DNA from: Chryseobacterium caseinilyticum
GTDB taxonomy: Bacteria > Bacteroidota > Bacteroidia > Flavobacteriales > Weeksellaceae
Length of the DNA: 64,000 nt
Reading direction: 5' to 3'
NCBI RefSeq assembly: GCF_014837145.1
Contig: NZ_JACYFS010000007.1
Span: forward strand, 147,008 to 211,007
Part shown: one piece after another, positions 27,078 to 35,289 of the stretch
Numbering within the stretch: the stretch's first letter is position 1
Layout of the letters: every line of letters begins with the position of its first letter
Program-made: the position numbers and the translations under genes
Notes under the pieces: model-generated
Seen by the model: only the letters and a program-made list of their open reading frames with translations
The model's database searches: none
What the model was told of the DNA's origin: nothing

Positions 27078-27118
27078 AATTTTTTTTGAATTTATTTTTT
27101 GATCGATTTTAGCGTTCA

Positions 27119-27182
27119 CTTTGTCATGCTGTAAGCATCTAACCTGTGAAAAGTACGCATAGATCCTTTCAGGATGACAAAC
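27119..27182. repeat. Imperfect hairpin TTTGTCATGCTG... / ...TTTCAGGATGACAAA
   Basis: Ends TTTGTCATGCTGTAAGCATCT and AGATCCTTTCAGGATGACAAA are imperfect inverted repeats. It belongs with the other GATGACAAA-type elements at 17001 and 24320. Confidence 0.5.
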
Positions 27183-27198
27183 TGACTATTGATTTCTC

Positions 27199-27265
27199 CC
27201 GCAGATTATGCAGATAGAGAAGATATTTTTTTGTCATTAAAATCTGTGCGATCTGTGCGGCATCT
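27199..27265. repeat. CGCAGATT / ATCTGTGCGATCTGTGCGG repeat copy
   Basis: Starts CCCGCAGATTATGCAGATAG and ends AATCTGTGCGATCTGTGCGG. It overlaps the last base pairs of the CE12 gene end at 27264. Confidence 0.55.
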
Positions 27266-28001
27266 ATTTAATATATTTTTCCAAACCTGTCTTTAAGTTC
27301 TTTAAAGACTTTGTAGCCATTTTGGCAACCGTTTCAGCTCCCAGTTTTGATAAATGCGTATCATCCGCTTTGTCTTTGTCGTAATATGCATTTTCACCTG
27401 CCTTGAAATGAAGGTGTAATAATTTTGACTTTTCCGGACCTGCAGCGATTTCCATCTGTTCGGTCAGTAACTGCATGTCTACAAATGCAACTTTCATATC
27501 ATTCGCCACCATTCTTACCACCAAAGGATAATCGGTGTGTGTGTCGATTAAAACGCCGTTTTCGTTGAAGTTTCTTCTGGTAATGGAAGTCATCAAAATT
27601 GGCGTTGCGCCTTTTGCTCGTGTTTCGTTCACGTATCTTTCCAGATTCGCTCTGTACTGAGTATGTGGATTGGTAAATTTCGTTGAATCTTTCAGTTTCT
27701 GATCATTATGACCGAACTGAATGATTACGAAATCACCTTTTTTCAATTGCTTTTCAACCTTGTCCCAGCGGCCTTCTGTTCTGAAACTTTTTGAGCTTCT
27801 GCCATTCATTGCATGATTTTGAAGTTCAATATTTGGAGTTAAAAATTGTCCTAAAACCTGTCCCCAACCGTGTTCTGGATTTTTTTCGGGATTGTCTTTA
27901 TTGGACATCGTGGAGTCGCCGATTAAAAATAAGGTTGGTTTTTTCTGAGCTATCGATAATGTTGAAATTATGATGCTGAGGATTAAAAGTATTTTTTTCA
28001 T
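27264..28001 (-). CDS. Rhamnogalacturonan acetylesterase, CE12 (copy 1)
   Basis: 245 residues, signal peptide ending STLSIAQ. SGNH/GDSL hydrolase: block I LFLIGDSTMSNKD (nucleophile Ser), block II GWGQVLGQFL (Gly), block III IIQFGHNDQK (Asn), block V DDTHLSKLGAE (Asp and His). This is the CE12 pattern. It removes acetyl groups from rhamnogalacturonan, opening the backbone for lyases and GH28/GH105. A second CE12, a lipoprotein, is at 32391. Gaps of 262 bp upstream and 186 bp downstream filled with repeats suggest its own promoter. Confidence 0.9.
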   Translation of the reverse strand: MKKILLILSIIISTLSIAQKKPTLFLIGDSTMSNKDNPEKNPEHGWGQVLGQFLTPNIELQNHAMNGRSSKSFRTEGRWDKVEKQLKKGDFVIIQFGHNDQKLKDSTKFTNPHTQYRANLERYVNETRAKGATPILMTSITRRNFNENGVLIDTHTDYPLVVRMVANDMKVAFVDMQLLTEQMEIAAGPEKSKLLHLHFKAGENAYYDKDKADDTHLSKLGAETVAKMATKSLKNLKTGLEKYIK

Positions 28002-28029
28002 TTTAATTTTTATTTAATGTGAAAAATTT

Positions 28030-28160
28030 TAAACCGCAAAAGAATCAAAAGAAATAATTAAAAATAAGACTGTCAAAAGTTTACAAAATGTAAAAGTTTC
28101 GTTTTGCAAACTTTTGATTGTCTATCATTATCAAACATCTTTTGTTTCTTTTGCGGTAAA
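28030..28160. repeat. 131-bp hairpin element with nested inverted repeats
   Basis: Outer arms TAAACCGCAAAAGAATCAAA (28030) and TTGTTTCTTTTGCGGTAAA (ending 28160); inner arms GACTGTCAAAAGTTTACAAAA and TTTTGCAAACTTTTGATTGTC. Nearly the whole length can fold back on itself. No coding potential. It lies between a CE12 and a CE8 gene. Confidence 0.65.
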
Positions 28161-28197
28161 ATAACTTTTCATTGTATGGTTTTATTATTGTGAAATG

Positions 28198-28222
28198 CTT
28201 CGACAAGCTCAGCATGACATCG
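28198..28222. repeat. CTTCGACAAGCTCAGCATGACA motif
   Basis: Matches the core of the element at 271-445 (TTCGACAAGCTCAGGATGACA) with one changed base. It is followed at 28256-28290 by TTGCTCATTACCAATTACTT, another dispersed sequence. Confidence 0.5.
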
Positions 28223-28271
28223 CTAATACTAACTGTTATATTTAAATGGCTTTAAGATTGCTCATTACCAA

Positions 28272-29249
28272 TTACTTATTACTCATATCCGGATTCCAGT
28301 CTCCGAAAATGTTTTTAATGGTGTATTTTTTCGCTTCTTTTTTTGTTAATTGATGCGACCAGGCTACACGGTTTTCAGTATTTCCGCCTTCGCCTTTGCT
28401 TTTGTATTCTGCGTAGTAGGCAGTTTTGTCTTTATCCGGGAACATTTTGTCGCCTTTCCATGGGTTCCAGCCTTCAGGAAGGATGTGGTTGCCCATTTCG
28501 GTATTGATGAAAACGGTTCTTGCGTAAGATCTCCACGGTCTTCCCAAAAATACTTTGTTGATGCCTTCTTTTGCAATTAATTTACAGTCAAAAAATACAT
28601 AACCAAAACTTTTAGACTGATCAGTTGATGCCGCCGTAATGTAAGAATTGGCTAAACTTTTTATCGTACAGTTTTTGAAAACCACGGTTGCCGAACCGAA
28701 AATAAAGTCGGTTGTTCCTTCAATAAAACAATTTTCATAATATTGTCTACTGTGATTTCCACCGGTATAAACAGTGTCCTGACATCCTAAAATATTAGAG
28801 TCTTTGACGATAAAACGGTCACCTTCCACATGAAGCGCAACGGCTTGTCCCTGATTGCATGAAGCATTTTTAATCGTCAGATTTGAAATTTTAACATCAT
28901 CCGACATCACCAACAGCGTGTACGAATTGAAAGTCGTCATTTTCTCATTCAAAGCATCCAGTTTTCCTGAATAATCATCGTTGGAGATGATCGTATTTTC
29001 CTTACTGTCGCCCTGTAAAGTAATCTTATGTTTTGAAGATGGGATGACGATCTTCTCATTGTAAGTTCCAGCTTTAATTTTAACCAAGGCTTCACCAGGA
29101 CCTAAATCTCGGATCGATGTAATTGCTTTTTGAATAGAAGTGAATTGTCCGCTGCCATCTTTTGCAACGGTCACTGTGATGTAAGGATCAGTTCCGGCCA
29201 ATAAAAAATTGGTGATGGAAATGAAGAGTATTAAAAATATTTTTTTCAT
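28272..29249 (-). CDS. Pectinesterase, CE8 (copy 1)
   Basis: 325 residues, signal peptide MKKIFLILFISITNFLLAG. Right-handed beta-helix with CE8 motifs: SCNQGQAVALHVEGD, GCQDTVYTGGN (first catalytic Asp), GTTDFIFGSATV (second Asp), KVFLGRPWRSYARTVF (substrate Arg/Trp). It removes methyl esters from homogalacturonan so that the lyases and GH28 can act. The C-terminal six codons coincide with a dispersed TTACTTATTACTCAT repeat. A second pectinesterase is at 39081. Confidence 0.92.
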   Translation of the reverse strand: MKKIFLILFISITNFLLAGTDPYITVTVAKDGSGQFTSIQKAITSIRDLGPGEALVKIKAGTYNEKIVIPSSKHKITLQGDSKENTIISNDDYSGKLDALNEKMTTFNSYTLLVMSDDVKISNLTIKNASCNQGQAVALHVEGDRFIVKDSNILGCQDTVYTGGNHSRQYYENCFIEGTTDFIFGSATVVFKNCTIKSLANSYITAASTDQSKSFGYVFFDCKLIAKEGINKVFLGRPWRSYARTVFINTEMGNHILPEGWNPWKGDKMFPDKDKTAYYAEYKSKGEGGNTENRVAWSHQLTKKEAKKYTIKNIFGDWNPDMSNK

Positions 29250-29272
29250 TGAAAAATTATTTTGCTTTAATG

Positions 29273-29296
29273 TTCTTTTGTCTTAAAACAAAAGAA
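29273..29296. repeat. TTCTTTTG / CAAAAGAA short hairpin in the 29250-29546 gap
   Basis: TTCTTTTG (29273-29280), eight-base loop TCTTAAAA, CAAAAGAA (29289-29296). The rest of the gap (to 29546) has the text AAAATTTAAATTTAATCC and its approximate inverse GGATTAGATTTAAATTTTC around 29453-29473. Both suggest another folded repeat. No gene is seen in it. Confidence 0.45.
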
Positions 29297-29546
29297 CCAA
29301 AAATTGCCTCCAAAGTCGGCGAATGTTATTTCAAGGCTGGAATTCTCCACTAAAAATTTAAATTTAATCCTAAAATTCCCAAAACTCGTGCGGATTCAAA
29401 ATGGTTCATCAAAAGATAATTTTTGCCGCACTCAAACAGTGGAAATTTTTTAACGGATTAGATTTAAATTTTCTTAACGCTCCAAATTCCTAAGCCGATA
29501 TTACAGTTCGTATTATTAGATTTTTAACTCAGTCTCAGCCTAAACC

Positions 29547-30452
29547 TTACTTCAACGTTTTATCTAAAAACTCCAGCGTTAGATTTAAAGTTTCTGTAAA
29601 CCAAGGTTCGGCAGACCAGAAGGAGTGTGGCGTATCTTTGATTTCGTGAAATTCTGTGAAAGTTCCGTAGCTTTTCAGTTTTTTCATCATATCATCTCTT
29701 CCAGCGTGAAAACGGGGTTGCGAAGAATTGATAAATAGAGTAGGAGGTGTTTTTTTATCCACGAATTCCAATGGGGAAGCATCTTTCCAGATTTCAGGAT
29801 TGTCTTTGTGGGCATAGCCCAACCAAAAAGCATCGTAAGTTCCTTCTTTTCCGGATTCTTCATGAATAAATGAAACCACACCATCTACATTCACAATCGC
29901 TTTTATTTTTCCTTTAGATTTTACTCCGACCAAAGTCGCAATCTGGGCACCTGCTGATTCGCCTAAAATTGCAATCTTTTTGGTGTCTACAGCATATTTC
30001 TTTTTATTTTTCTTTAAATATTCAATGGCATTGTTTACATCATCAATCGCTGCGGGATATTTTGCAACTTCGCTCAATCGGTAACCGACTGCAATAGCAA
30101 CATATCCTTTTGCGGCCAATTCCTGAGCCATGTATTTTTCATTTTCCTTGCTTCCTGAAATCCAGCCACCACCGTGAACCATTGCGACTGCGGGGTGTTT
30201 TTTGGATTTGTCAAGAGGGTAGTAGATGTCGGCTTTCAGGGAAAGTCCGTTAATGTTGGCATATTCTACATCTTTATCGATCCCGATGTTGGGCGGAACC
30301 GGTCTGTTCAAAGGAGTGATGAACGGATGTTTCTTTTTAAGTTTTTCGTATGTTGCTTCGTTTGTGTAAGGAGTAGCATTCGGCTTTGTCTGACCGAATG
30401 CTGTTGCTCCTACAAAAAAAACAAAAAGAAAATATAGTTTGTGAAAACTCAT
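29547..30452 (-). CDS. Secreted alpha/beta-hydrolase esterase, HGGGW type
   Basis: 301 residues from ATG 30452 (MSFHKLYFLFVFFVGATAFG then Q); 32 residues of an upstream extension contain no signal and are rejected. Motifs: AMVHGGGWISGSKEN (oxyanion hole), AILGESAGAQIATLVG (nucleophile Ser), His in KDTPHSFW and acid near RFHAGRDDMMKK. It resembles the Bd-feruloyl/acetyl esterase group of the HSL-like branch. Distinct from the two tandem esterases at 24.5-26.7 kb. Likely removes acetyl or feruloyl esters from pectic side chains. Confidence 0.8.
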   Translation of the reverse strand: MSFHKLYFLFVFFVGATAFGQTKPNATPYTNEATYEKLKKKHPFITPLNRPVPPNIGIDKDVEYANINGLSLKADIYYPLDKSKKHPAVAMVHGGGWISGSKENEKYMAQELAAKGYVAIAVGYRLSEVAKYPAAIDDVNNAIEYLKKNKKKYAVDTKKIAILGESAGAQIATLVGVKSKGKIKAIVNVDGVVSFIHEESGKEGTYDAFWLGYAHKDNPEIWKDASPLEFVDKKTPPTLFINSSQPRFHAGRDDMMKKLKSYGTFTEFHEIKDTPHSFWSAEPWFTETLNLTLEFLDKTLK

Positions 30453-30668
30453 TTTTAAATTAATTTGGTGTGTTTGTTTAACCAAAACTTTTAACCACAA
30501 ATCGCCAGATTCGACTAAGTCAAAAGTCACAAAAGTTTTTTGACACATTAGTCAACTTCAAGTTTAAATGTTTGAGAATATTTAGAACACATTAGTTGAA
30601 AAATTAAAATTTTTCCTGTGCGCCCATATCCCGAATCCAAAACTCCGAATCGCAATCGCGGAACCCGA

Positions 30669-30705
30669 ATCCAGAATCTCAAATCTCAAACTTCAAATCT
30701 CAAAT
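30669..30705. repeat. Low-complexity CCGAATC / TCAAATC repeat
   Basis: A string of ATCTCAAATCTCAAACTTC heptamer-like units, recurring at about 63940-63975 near the window end. It is intergenic between the GH28 and esterase genes; the rest of the gap 30453-30704 shows no gene. Confidence 0.4.
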
Positions 30706-32366
30706 TATTTAACAGCATTCTTCGCAATCTCCTTCGAGATACTCAGTTGCTCACCTTTTACATCTTTCGGTAGTTTTACCGATGTAGTTTTGGCTCCTAA
30801 AACTTTGATGGTTGGTTTTTGAGCTGATTCCAGCTGAAGGGAAGAAAGATCAACGTTTTTACTGTTGTAGATCGTTGCTCCTGTTCCTTCTGAATATTTC
30901 AGTTTTACGTTTTTCAGCTGAATTCCGTCTGCGTCAACGATGCTCAGTCCTTTTTTAGTTTCGAACTGAGAATCTTCAATGACGATATTTTTAAGGTTCA
31001 TTTCTGCCAAACCGAATAAAGTAATCGCTTCATCAGAATTGGTTGCTGTGATATTTTTAAAGTAAATATTTCTGAAAACAGGCGTTTCCTCAGTCACCGG
31101 ATATGTTTTTTCCGGAGCTTTATTTCCTTCCGCTTTTTGTCCGTCCTCCAAAACCGGAGAAGCACCTTCGTAGAACATATTGAAACCAATCGTCTGCGTC
31201 GGAATGTTGATCATATCGATGTTTTTGATATAAATATTTTCAACAACACCACCTCTTCCACGGGTTGTTTTGAAACGGAGACCGATGTCTGTTCCGATGA
31301 AAGTACAGTCTGAAACGTGCATATTTCTTGCTCCACCAGACATTTCACTTCCGATTACAAAACCACCGTGACCGTGATATACCATGTTGTTTTTGATGAT
31401 CACGTTTTCAGTAGGCATTCCACGTTTTCTACCGTCTTCATTTTTTCCTGATTTAATGCAGATCGCATCGTCACCCACGTCGAAAGTATTGTCGTAGATC
31501 AGAACATTTTTACAAGATTCCAGATCTACACCGTCACCGTTTTGAGAATACCAAGGGTTTCTAACGGTAAGATTTCTTAAAATTAAATTGGAAGTCATCA
31601 ATGGGTGAAGGTTCCATGCCGGAGAATTCTGGAAAGTCGGGCCATCCAGAAGTACCTGATCGCAACCTACGATGCTCACCATTACCGGACGAAGGAAATC
31701 TTTCACAGATTCCAGTTCAGATTTGTTGATTTTATCGGGAACGTTGAAACTTGAGCTGCCTTCAAATCCTTTTTTGTAGCTTTCTGAAGGGTACCAGGTT
31801 TTTCCGTCTTTAGAAACGATTCCTCCTGATGCAACGAATTTTTTCCATTCCACTTCAGATAATTTCGATTTTTTCACGGCTCTCCACGCATCACCGCTTC
31901 CGTCGATCACACCTTTTCCTGTAATCGCAATATTTTTCGCATTTCTCGCAGAGATTGGAGACTGGCAACGGATGGTATTTAAACCTTCAAAACTCACGTC
32001 TACCAAAGGATAATCGCTCTTGTCTGTACTGAAAATAATCATCGCACCATCTTCCACATGAAGGTTAATGTTGCTCTGTAAAACGATGGGTCCGGTTAAC
32101 CAAAGTCCTCTTGGAACCACCAGTTTACCGCCACCTTTTTTTACCAAAGCGTCGATTGCCTTTTTGAAAGCTTCTGTATTTTTTACACTTCCACCTGCAA
32201 CACCACCGAAATCTTTGATCGATACGGTATTTGCTGCGAAAGAAGTTTCTGCCACTTTAGGCATTTTAAACTCAATTCCCTTATAAATATCTGTATTTTG
32301 TGCGTAGAACTGTCCCGAAAACATCATTGCCGAGACAAGACCTATTATTTTGAATGACTTCTTCAT
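30705..32366 (-). CDS. Polygalacturonase, GH28
   Basis: 553 residues, signal peptide ending MMFSGQFYAQ. Beta-helix with all GH28 catalytic motifs: NGDGVDLESCKNVLIYDN (NxD), DVGDDAICIKSG (DD), HGHGGFVIGSE (GHG) and LRFKTTRGRGG (RxK). Upstream lies a conserved region with ITGKGVIDGSGDAWR. It hydrolyses alpha-1,4 links of galacturonan or rhamnogalacturonan oligosaccharides. The length fits the longer exo-acting bacterial branch. It is 24 bp downstream of the CE12 lipoprotein gene, so the two are co-transcribed. Confidence 0.93.
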   Translation of the reverse strand: MKKSFKIIGLVSAMMFSGQFYAQNTDIYKGIEFKMPKVAETSFAANTVSIKDFGGVAGGSVKNTEAFKKAIDALVKKGGGKLVVPRGLWLTGPIVLQSNINLHVEDGAMIIFSTDKSDYPLVDVSFEGLNTIRCQSPISARNAKNIAITGKGVIDGSGDAWRAVKKSKLSEVEWKKFVASGGIVSKDGKTWYPSESYKKGFEGSSSFNVPDKINKSELESVKDFLRPVMVSIVGCDQVLLDGPTFQNSPAWNLHPLMTSNLILRNLTVRNPWYSQNGDGVDLESCKNVLIYDNTFDVGDDAICIKSGKNEDGRKRGMPTENVIIKNNMVYHGHGGFVIGSEMSGGARNMHVSDCTFIGTDIGLRFKTTRGRGGVVENIYIKNIDMINIPTQTIGFNMFYEGASPVLEDGQKAEGNKAPEKTYPVTEETPVFRNIYFKNITATNSDEAITLFGLAEMNLKNIVIEDSQFETKKGLSIVDADGIQLKNVKLKYSEGTGATIYNSKNVDLSSLQLESAQKPTIKVLGAKTTSVKLPKDVKGEQLSISKEIAKNAVK

Positions 32367-32390
32367 TATTTCTTTATTATTTAGTTTTAA

Positions 32391-33203
32391 TTATATTTTT
32401 AAATTCTGTGAACACCATTTGTGCCACCACTTTTGCTCCTTCAGGCTGAAAATGGGTGTTTCTTTATTGCCTTTCGGATATGCTTCATAAACGCCTTCCG
32501 GAAGATTCATAAAGTAATGACTGCTTACATAATCCTGACCTTTTTTGGTGAAAAAATCCATGGATATTTTGTTTAAATCGATATGCGGAACATTCATTTC
32601 CTTAGCAATATCGATTGGAGCCTGCCAATATTCACCGTGTACATTTTCCAGTTTCCCATCTTTCCATGCGAAGTTTCTTGCAACCGGAGTGATGATAATG
32701 GGTTTGCCACCTTTCTGAATGGTTTGAGTAACGAATAATCTTAAAAATTCTTTATACCCTTCGATATTCACGTAACGTTCTGTATGTTTTTCTGAACCGT
32801 CGTTGTGACCGAACTGCGTCATCACGTAGTCACCAGGTTTTAAATTTTCATAGACATATCTCCATCTTCCTTCCTGAAAAAATGTTCTAGTGCTTCTTCC
32901 GCCGTGCGCTCTATCAATGATTTTAACTGAATCTTTTAATGCTGACAAACCTTTCAAACTGTCTTTCACAAAAAACGGTTGAAAAACCTGCCCCCATCCT
33001 GTAACGGGATAACGAACTTTCATATAATCTTTGCCGGGCTCATAATTTCCTGTGTAATCAGCCATTGTAGAATCGCCGATGAGGAAAATGCGGGTGACTT
33101 TTTTATCAGATTTATTTTTAGCAACGGCATTTTGAGACTGACATGACGACAGAAGAAATGCGGCAACTAAAAATAAAATGATATGATTAAATGTTTTGTT
33201 CAT
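32391..33203 (-). CDS. Rhamnogalacturonan acetylesterase lipoprotein, CE12 (copy 2)
   Basis: 270 residues from ATG 33203 with lipobox in IILFLVAAFLLSSC. SGNH motifs: IFLIGDSTMADYT, GWGQVFQPF, MTQFGHNDGS. The C-terminal half is longer than copy 1 (KKGQDYVSSHYFMNLPEGVY) and ends without the clean DxxH of copy 1; the His in SSHYFMN or a PEGVYEAYPKG segment may supply it. Being a lipoprotein it is cell-surface or periplasmic, whereas copy 1 is soluble. Both should deacetylate RG-I. It heads a two-gene unit with GH28. Confidence 0.88.
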   Translation of the reverse strand: MNKTFNHIILFLVAAFLLSSCQSQNAVAKNKSDKKVTRIFLIGDSTMADYTGNYEPGKDYMKVRYPVTGWGQVFQPFFVKDSLKGLSALKDSVKIIDRAHGGRSTRTFFQEGRWRYVYENLKPGDYVMTQFGHNDGSEKHTERYVNIEGYKEFLRLFVTQTIQKGGKPIIITPVARNFAWKDGKLENVHGEYWQAPIDIAKEMNVPHIDLNKISMDFFTKKGQDYVSSHYFMNLPEGVYEAYPKGNKETPIFSLKEQKWWHKWCSQNLKI

Positions 33204-33247
33204 TATTGAAAGTATCAAGCACAAATTTTTTAAACCTTTGATTTCAT

Positions 33248-33280
33248 AAACCTAACGGGTTTTGAAAACCCGTTAGGTTT
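33248..33280. terminator. Palindrome AAACCTAACGGGTTTT, relative of 20075-20107
   Basis: AAACCTAACGGGTTTT (33248-33263), one base G, and its exact complement AAAACCCGTTAGGTTT (33265-33280). It lies between the GH43 and CE12 genes. Confidence 0.55.
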
Positions 33281-33295
33281 CGTAGCCTTTTTTCC

Positions 33296-33366
33296 TCCGC
33301 AGACTCAGCAAATCAGACAGATTTTTCTTTAATATTCATCTGTGAAAATCCGTGAGATCTGTGGGA
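33296..33366. repeat. CGCAGACT / CATCTGTGAAAATCCGTGAG repeat copy
   Basis: Starts TCCGCAGACTCAGCAAATC and ends CATCTGTGAAAATCCGTGAG, the fourth copy of the family. It lies just past the palindrome and before the GH43 stop. Confidence 0.55.
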
Positions 33367-33371
33367 AATAT

Positions 33372-35012
33372 CTAATTTTTTGTTATTCTAAAATATTCAA
33401 AATCTGCGTAGCCACCGCGGTTTGCTTTCTGTGTGCTAACAGAATATAATCCCACTTTGGCTCCAATCCATTTTCCTGGTTTTGCCTGAAACGGTTCGCC
33501 CACTTTAATGAAATTTTTACCATTTTCGCTGTAGCTGAAGGTGCAAATTCCGTTTGGTTCGCTGACATTGACTTTAAAATAGGCTTCGTTTCCTTTTAAT
33601 TTGGTTTCAAATAAAACTTTTTCCTCGCCGCCTTTTTCAGCCTTTTCAGCTTTTCTCAACTGAACATAATATCCATCGGTTTTATTGGTGATGACAAGCG
33701 ATGCGTGATCCATTCCCATGACCAAAAGACCGGCAGTTTTTCCTTCTTTGGCATCTTCGGGAGTCAACTTAACTTTAGTTGACGCTACAAAATTCGGAGC
33801 CGGAAATTTTTGAGTCAAAAGATTCGGAACATTCCAAAGGTTTTTATCGTTTTCGCCCATTTTCATGGAGAATAGTCTCAGGAATTTCTGTCCGGGAAGT
33901 TTAGATGACCAAACGATGTTTTCGTTGGCGCTCCATTGCCACTGTAAACCTAATTTTTCACCATCAAACTCATCTGTTTCAGCTGGAGTTACGACAGGAT
34001 AGGTTTTCCCGACATTTGGTTTTTTATACGTTAAAACAGGTTCACCGATTCCGTTTTTATCGTTGTCGATTCCTATTACAGGCCAGTCTTTTTCCCATTT
34101 CATCGGCTGCAAATGCACGATTCTTCCTCCTGCATCCACATCCTGAAAATGGTAGAACCAGTCTTCACCTGAAGGTGTGTCCACCCAAGCTCCCTGATGC
34201 GGACCGTTTATTTTTGTTTTGCCCTGCTCAAGAACTATTTTCTCTTCGTAAGGACCGTAGATATTTTTTGATCTTAAAACCAACTGCCAACCTGTAGCCA
34301 CACCGCCCGCCGGAGCGAAAACGTAGTAATAGCCGTTTCTTTTGTACATTTTCGGACCTTCAACTGTCGGATGTGCATCGTGACCGTCAAAAATATGAAC
34401 ACCTTTATCCAAAACTTTCGTTCCTTCAGGATTCATTTTGTTTAAAGATAAAATACTTTTCACACCGGCACGGCTTCCTGCCCAACCGTGAACCAAATAG
34501 GCCTGTCCGTCCTCGTCCCAAAAAGGACAGGAATCGATTAAACCTTTTCCTTCCATGACCAAAACGGGTTCGTCCCATTTTCCAAGAGGATCTTTGGTTT
34601 TTACCATGTAAATTCCAAAATCCGGATCACCCCAATAAATGTAAAATTCCCCTTTATGGAAGCGGATACTCGGTGCCCAAACAGCATCACCTCTTCTCGG
34701 AACAGCGAAATGTTCTTTCGGCAAAACATCCTGAATTGCATAGTTCACCAATTTCCAGTTGACCATATCTTTTGAATGAAGAATAGGCAATCCCGGAGCT
34801 TCGTTGAAACTTGAAGCGGTCATATAATAATCATCGCCAACGCGCGTAACGTCTGGATCTGAATAATCTGCGTATAAGATCGGGTTTCTGAAGTTTTTCC
34901 CCTGATCGGCAGTCCAGACTTCTGAAACGTAGGGTTTTTCCTGTGCATTTAAGTATGTTGATGCAATGGAAAATGCGGTGATTGAAAGTATATTTAAAAT
35001 TTTGTTTGTCAT
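33372..35012 (-). CDS. Glycoside hydrolase family GH43
   Basis: 546 residues, signal peptide ending ASTYLNAQ. The five-blade propeller has catalytic base in LYADYSDPDVTRVGDDYY, pKa-modulating Asp in GKGLIDSCPFWDEDGQA and general acid in HPTVEGPKMYKRNGYYY. A C-terminal lectin-like domain follows (GLQWQWSANENIVWSSKLP; KIGLYSVSTQ-like end AKVGLYSVSTQKANRGGYA). GH43 enzymes are arabinanases/arabinofuranosidases, xylosidases or galactosidases. In this context an exo-acting enzyme on arabinan or galactan side chains of RG-I is likely. It is the only GH43 here. Confidence 0.9.
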   Translation of the reverse strand: MTNKILNILSITAFSIASTYLNAQEKPYVSEVWTADQGKNFRNPILYADYSDPDVTRVGDDYYMTASSFNEAPGLPILHSKDMVNWKLVNYAIQDVLPKEHFAVPRRGDAVWAPSIRFHKGEFYIYWGDPDFGIYMVKTKDPLGKWDEPVLVMEGKGLIDSCPFWDEDGQAYLVHGWAGSRAGVKSILSLNKMNPEGTKVLDKGVHIFDGHDAHPTVEGPKMYKRNGYYYVFAPAGGVATGWQLVLRSKNIYGPYEEKIVLEQGKTKINGPHQGAWVDTPSGEDWFYHFQDVDAGGRIVHLQPMKWEKDWPVIGIDNDKNGIGEPVLTYKKPNVGKTYPVVTPAETDEFDGEKLGLQWQWSANENIVWSSKLPGQKFLRLFSMKMGENDKNLWNVPNLLTQKFPAPNFVASTKVKLTPEDAKEGKTAGLLVMGMDHASLVITNKTDGYYVQLRKAEKAEKGGEEKVLFETKLKGNEAYFKVNVSEPNGICTFSYSENGKNFIKVGEPFQAKPGKWIGAKVGLYSVSTQKANRGGYADFEYFRITKN

Positions 35013-35084
35013 AAAATCAGATTTTTGATCTGTTTAGATTTTTAATCCCGAAATTTTGGGACAAAGATTTTTTAAAGTTGCTCT

Positions 35085-35285
35085 GCATACTTTTAGTTCG
35101 CAAAAGCGTTCTGCTTAGCAAAGGCTTTATGTTTTTAAAATAATATTTTAACCATTAAGTTTTTATTAAGAAGTTTAAAAAAATTAAGCTGAGCTTCGCT
35201 TTAAGCAAGTAGCTCAATAAAATCTCAGATTTAAGCCTTAATAAATCTTAACTTCTTAAATCTCCTTAATGGTTTAATGGTTTTA
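35085..35285. repeat. Composite repeat: GCGTTCTGC segment plus AACCATTAAG hairpin
   Basis: First part (about 35092-35130), TTCGCAAAAGCGTTCTGCTT, is a reversed relative of TTTGCTAAGTAGAACGCC at 52855. The second part is a hairpin: AACCATTAAGTTTTTATTAA (35150) and TTAAATCTCCTTAATGGTTT (ending 35281). The same two modules are adjacent at 48951-49215 and 52715-52932. It fills the 277-bp gap between GH43 and GH105. Confidence 0.6.
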
Positions 35286-35289
35286 AAAA

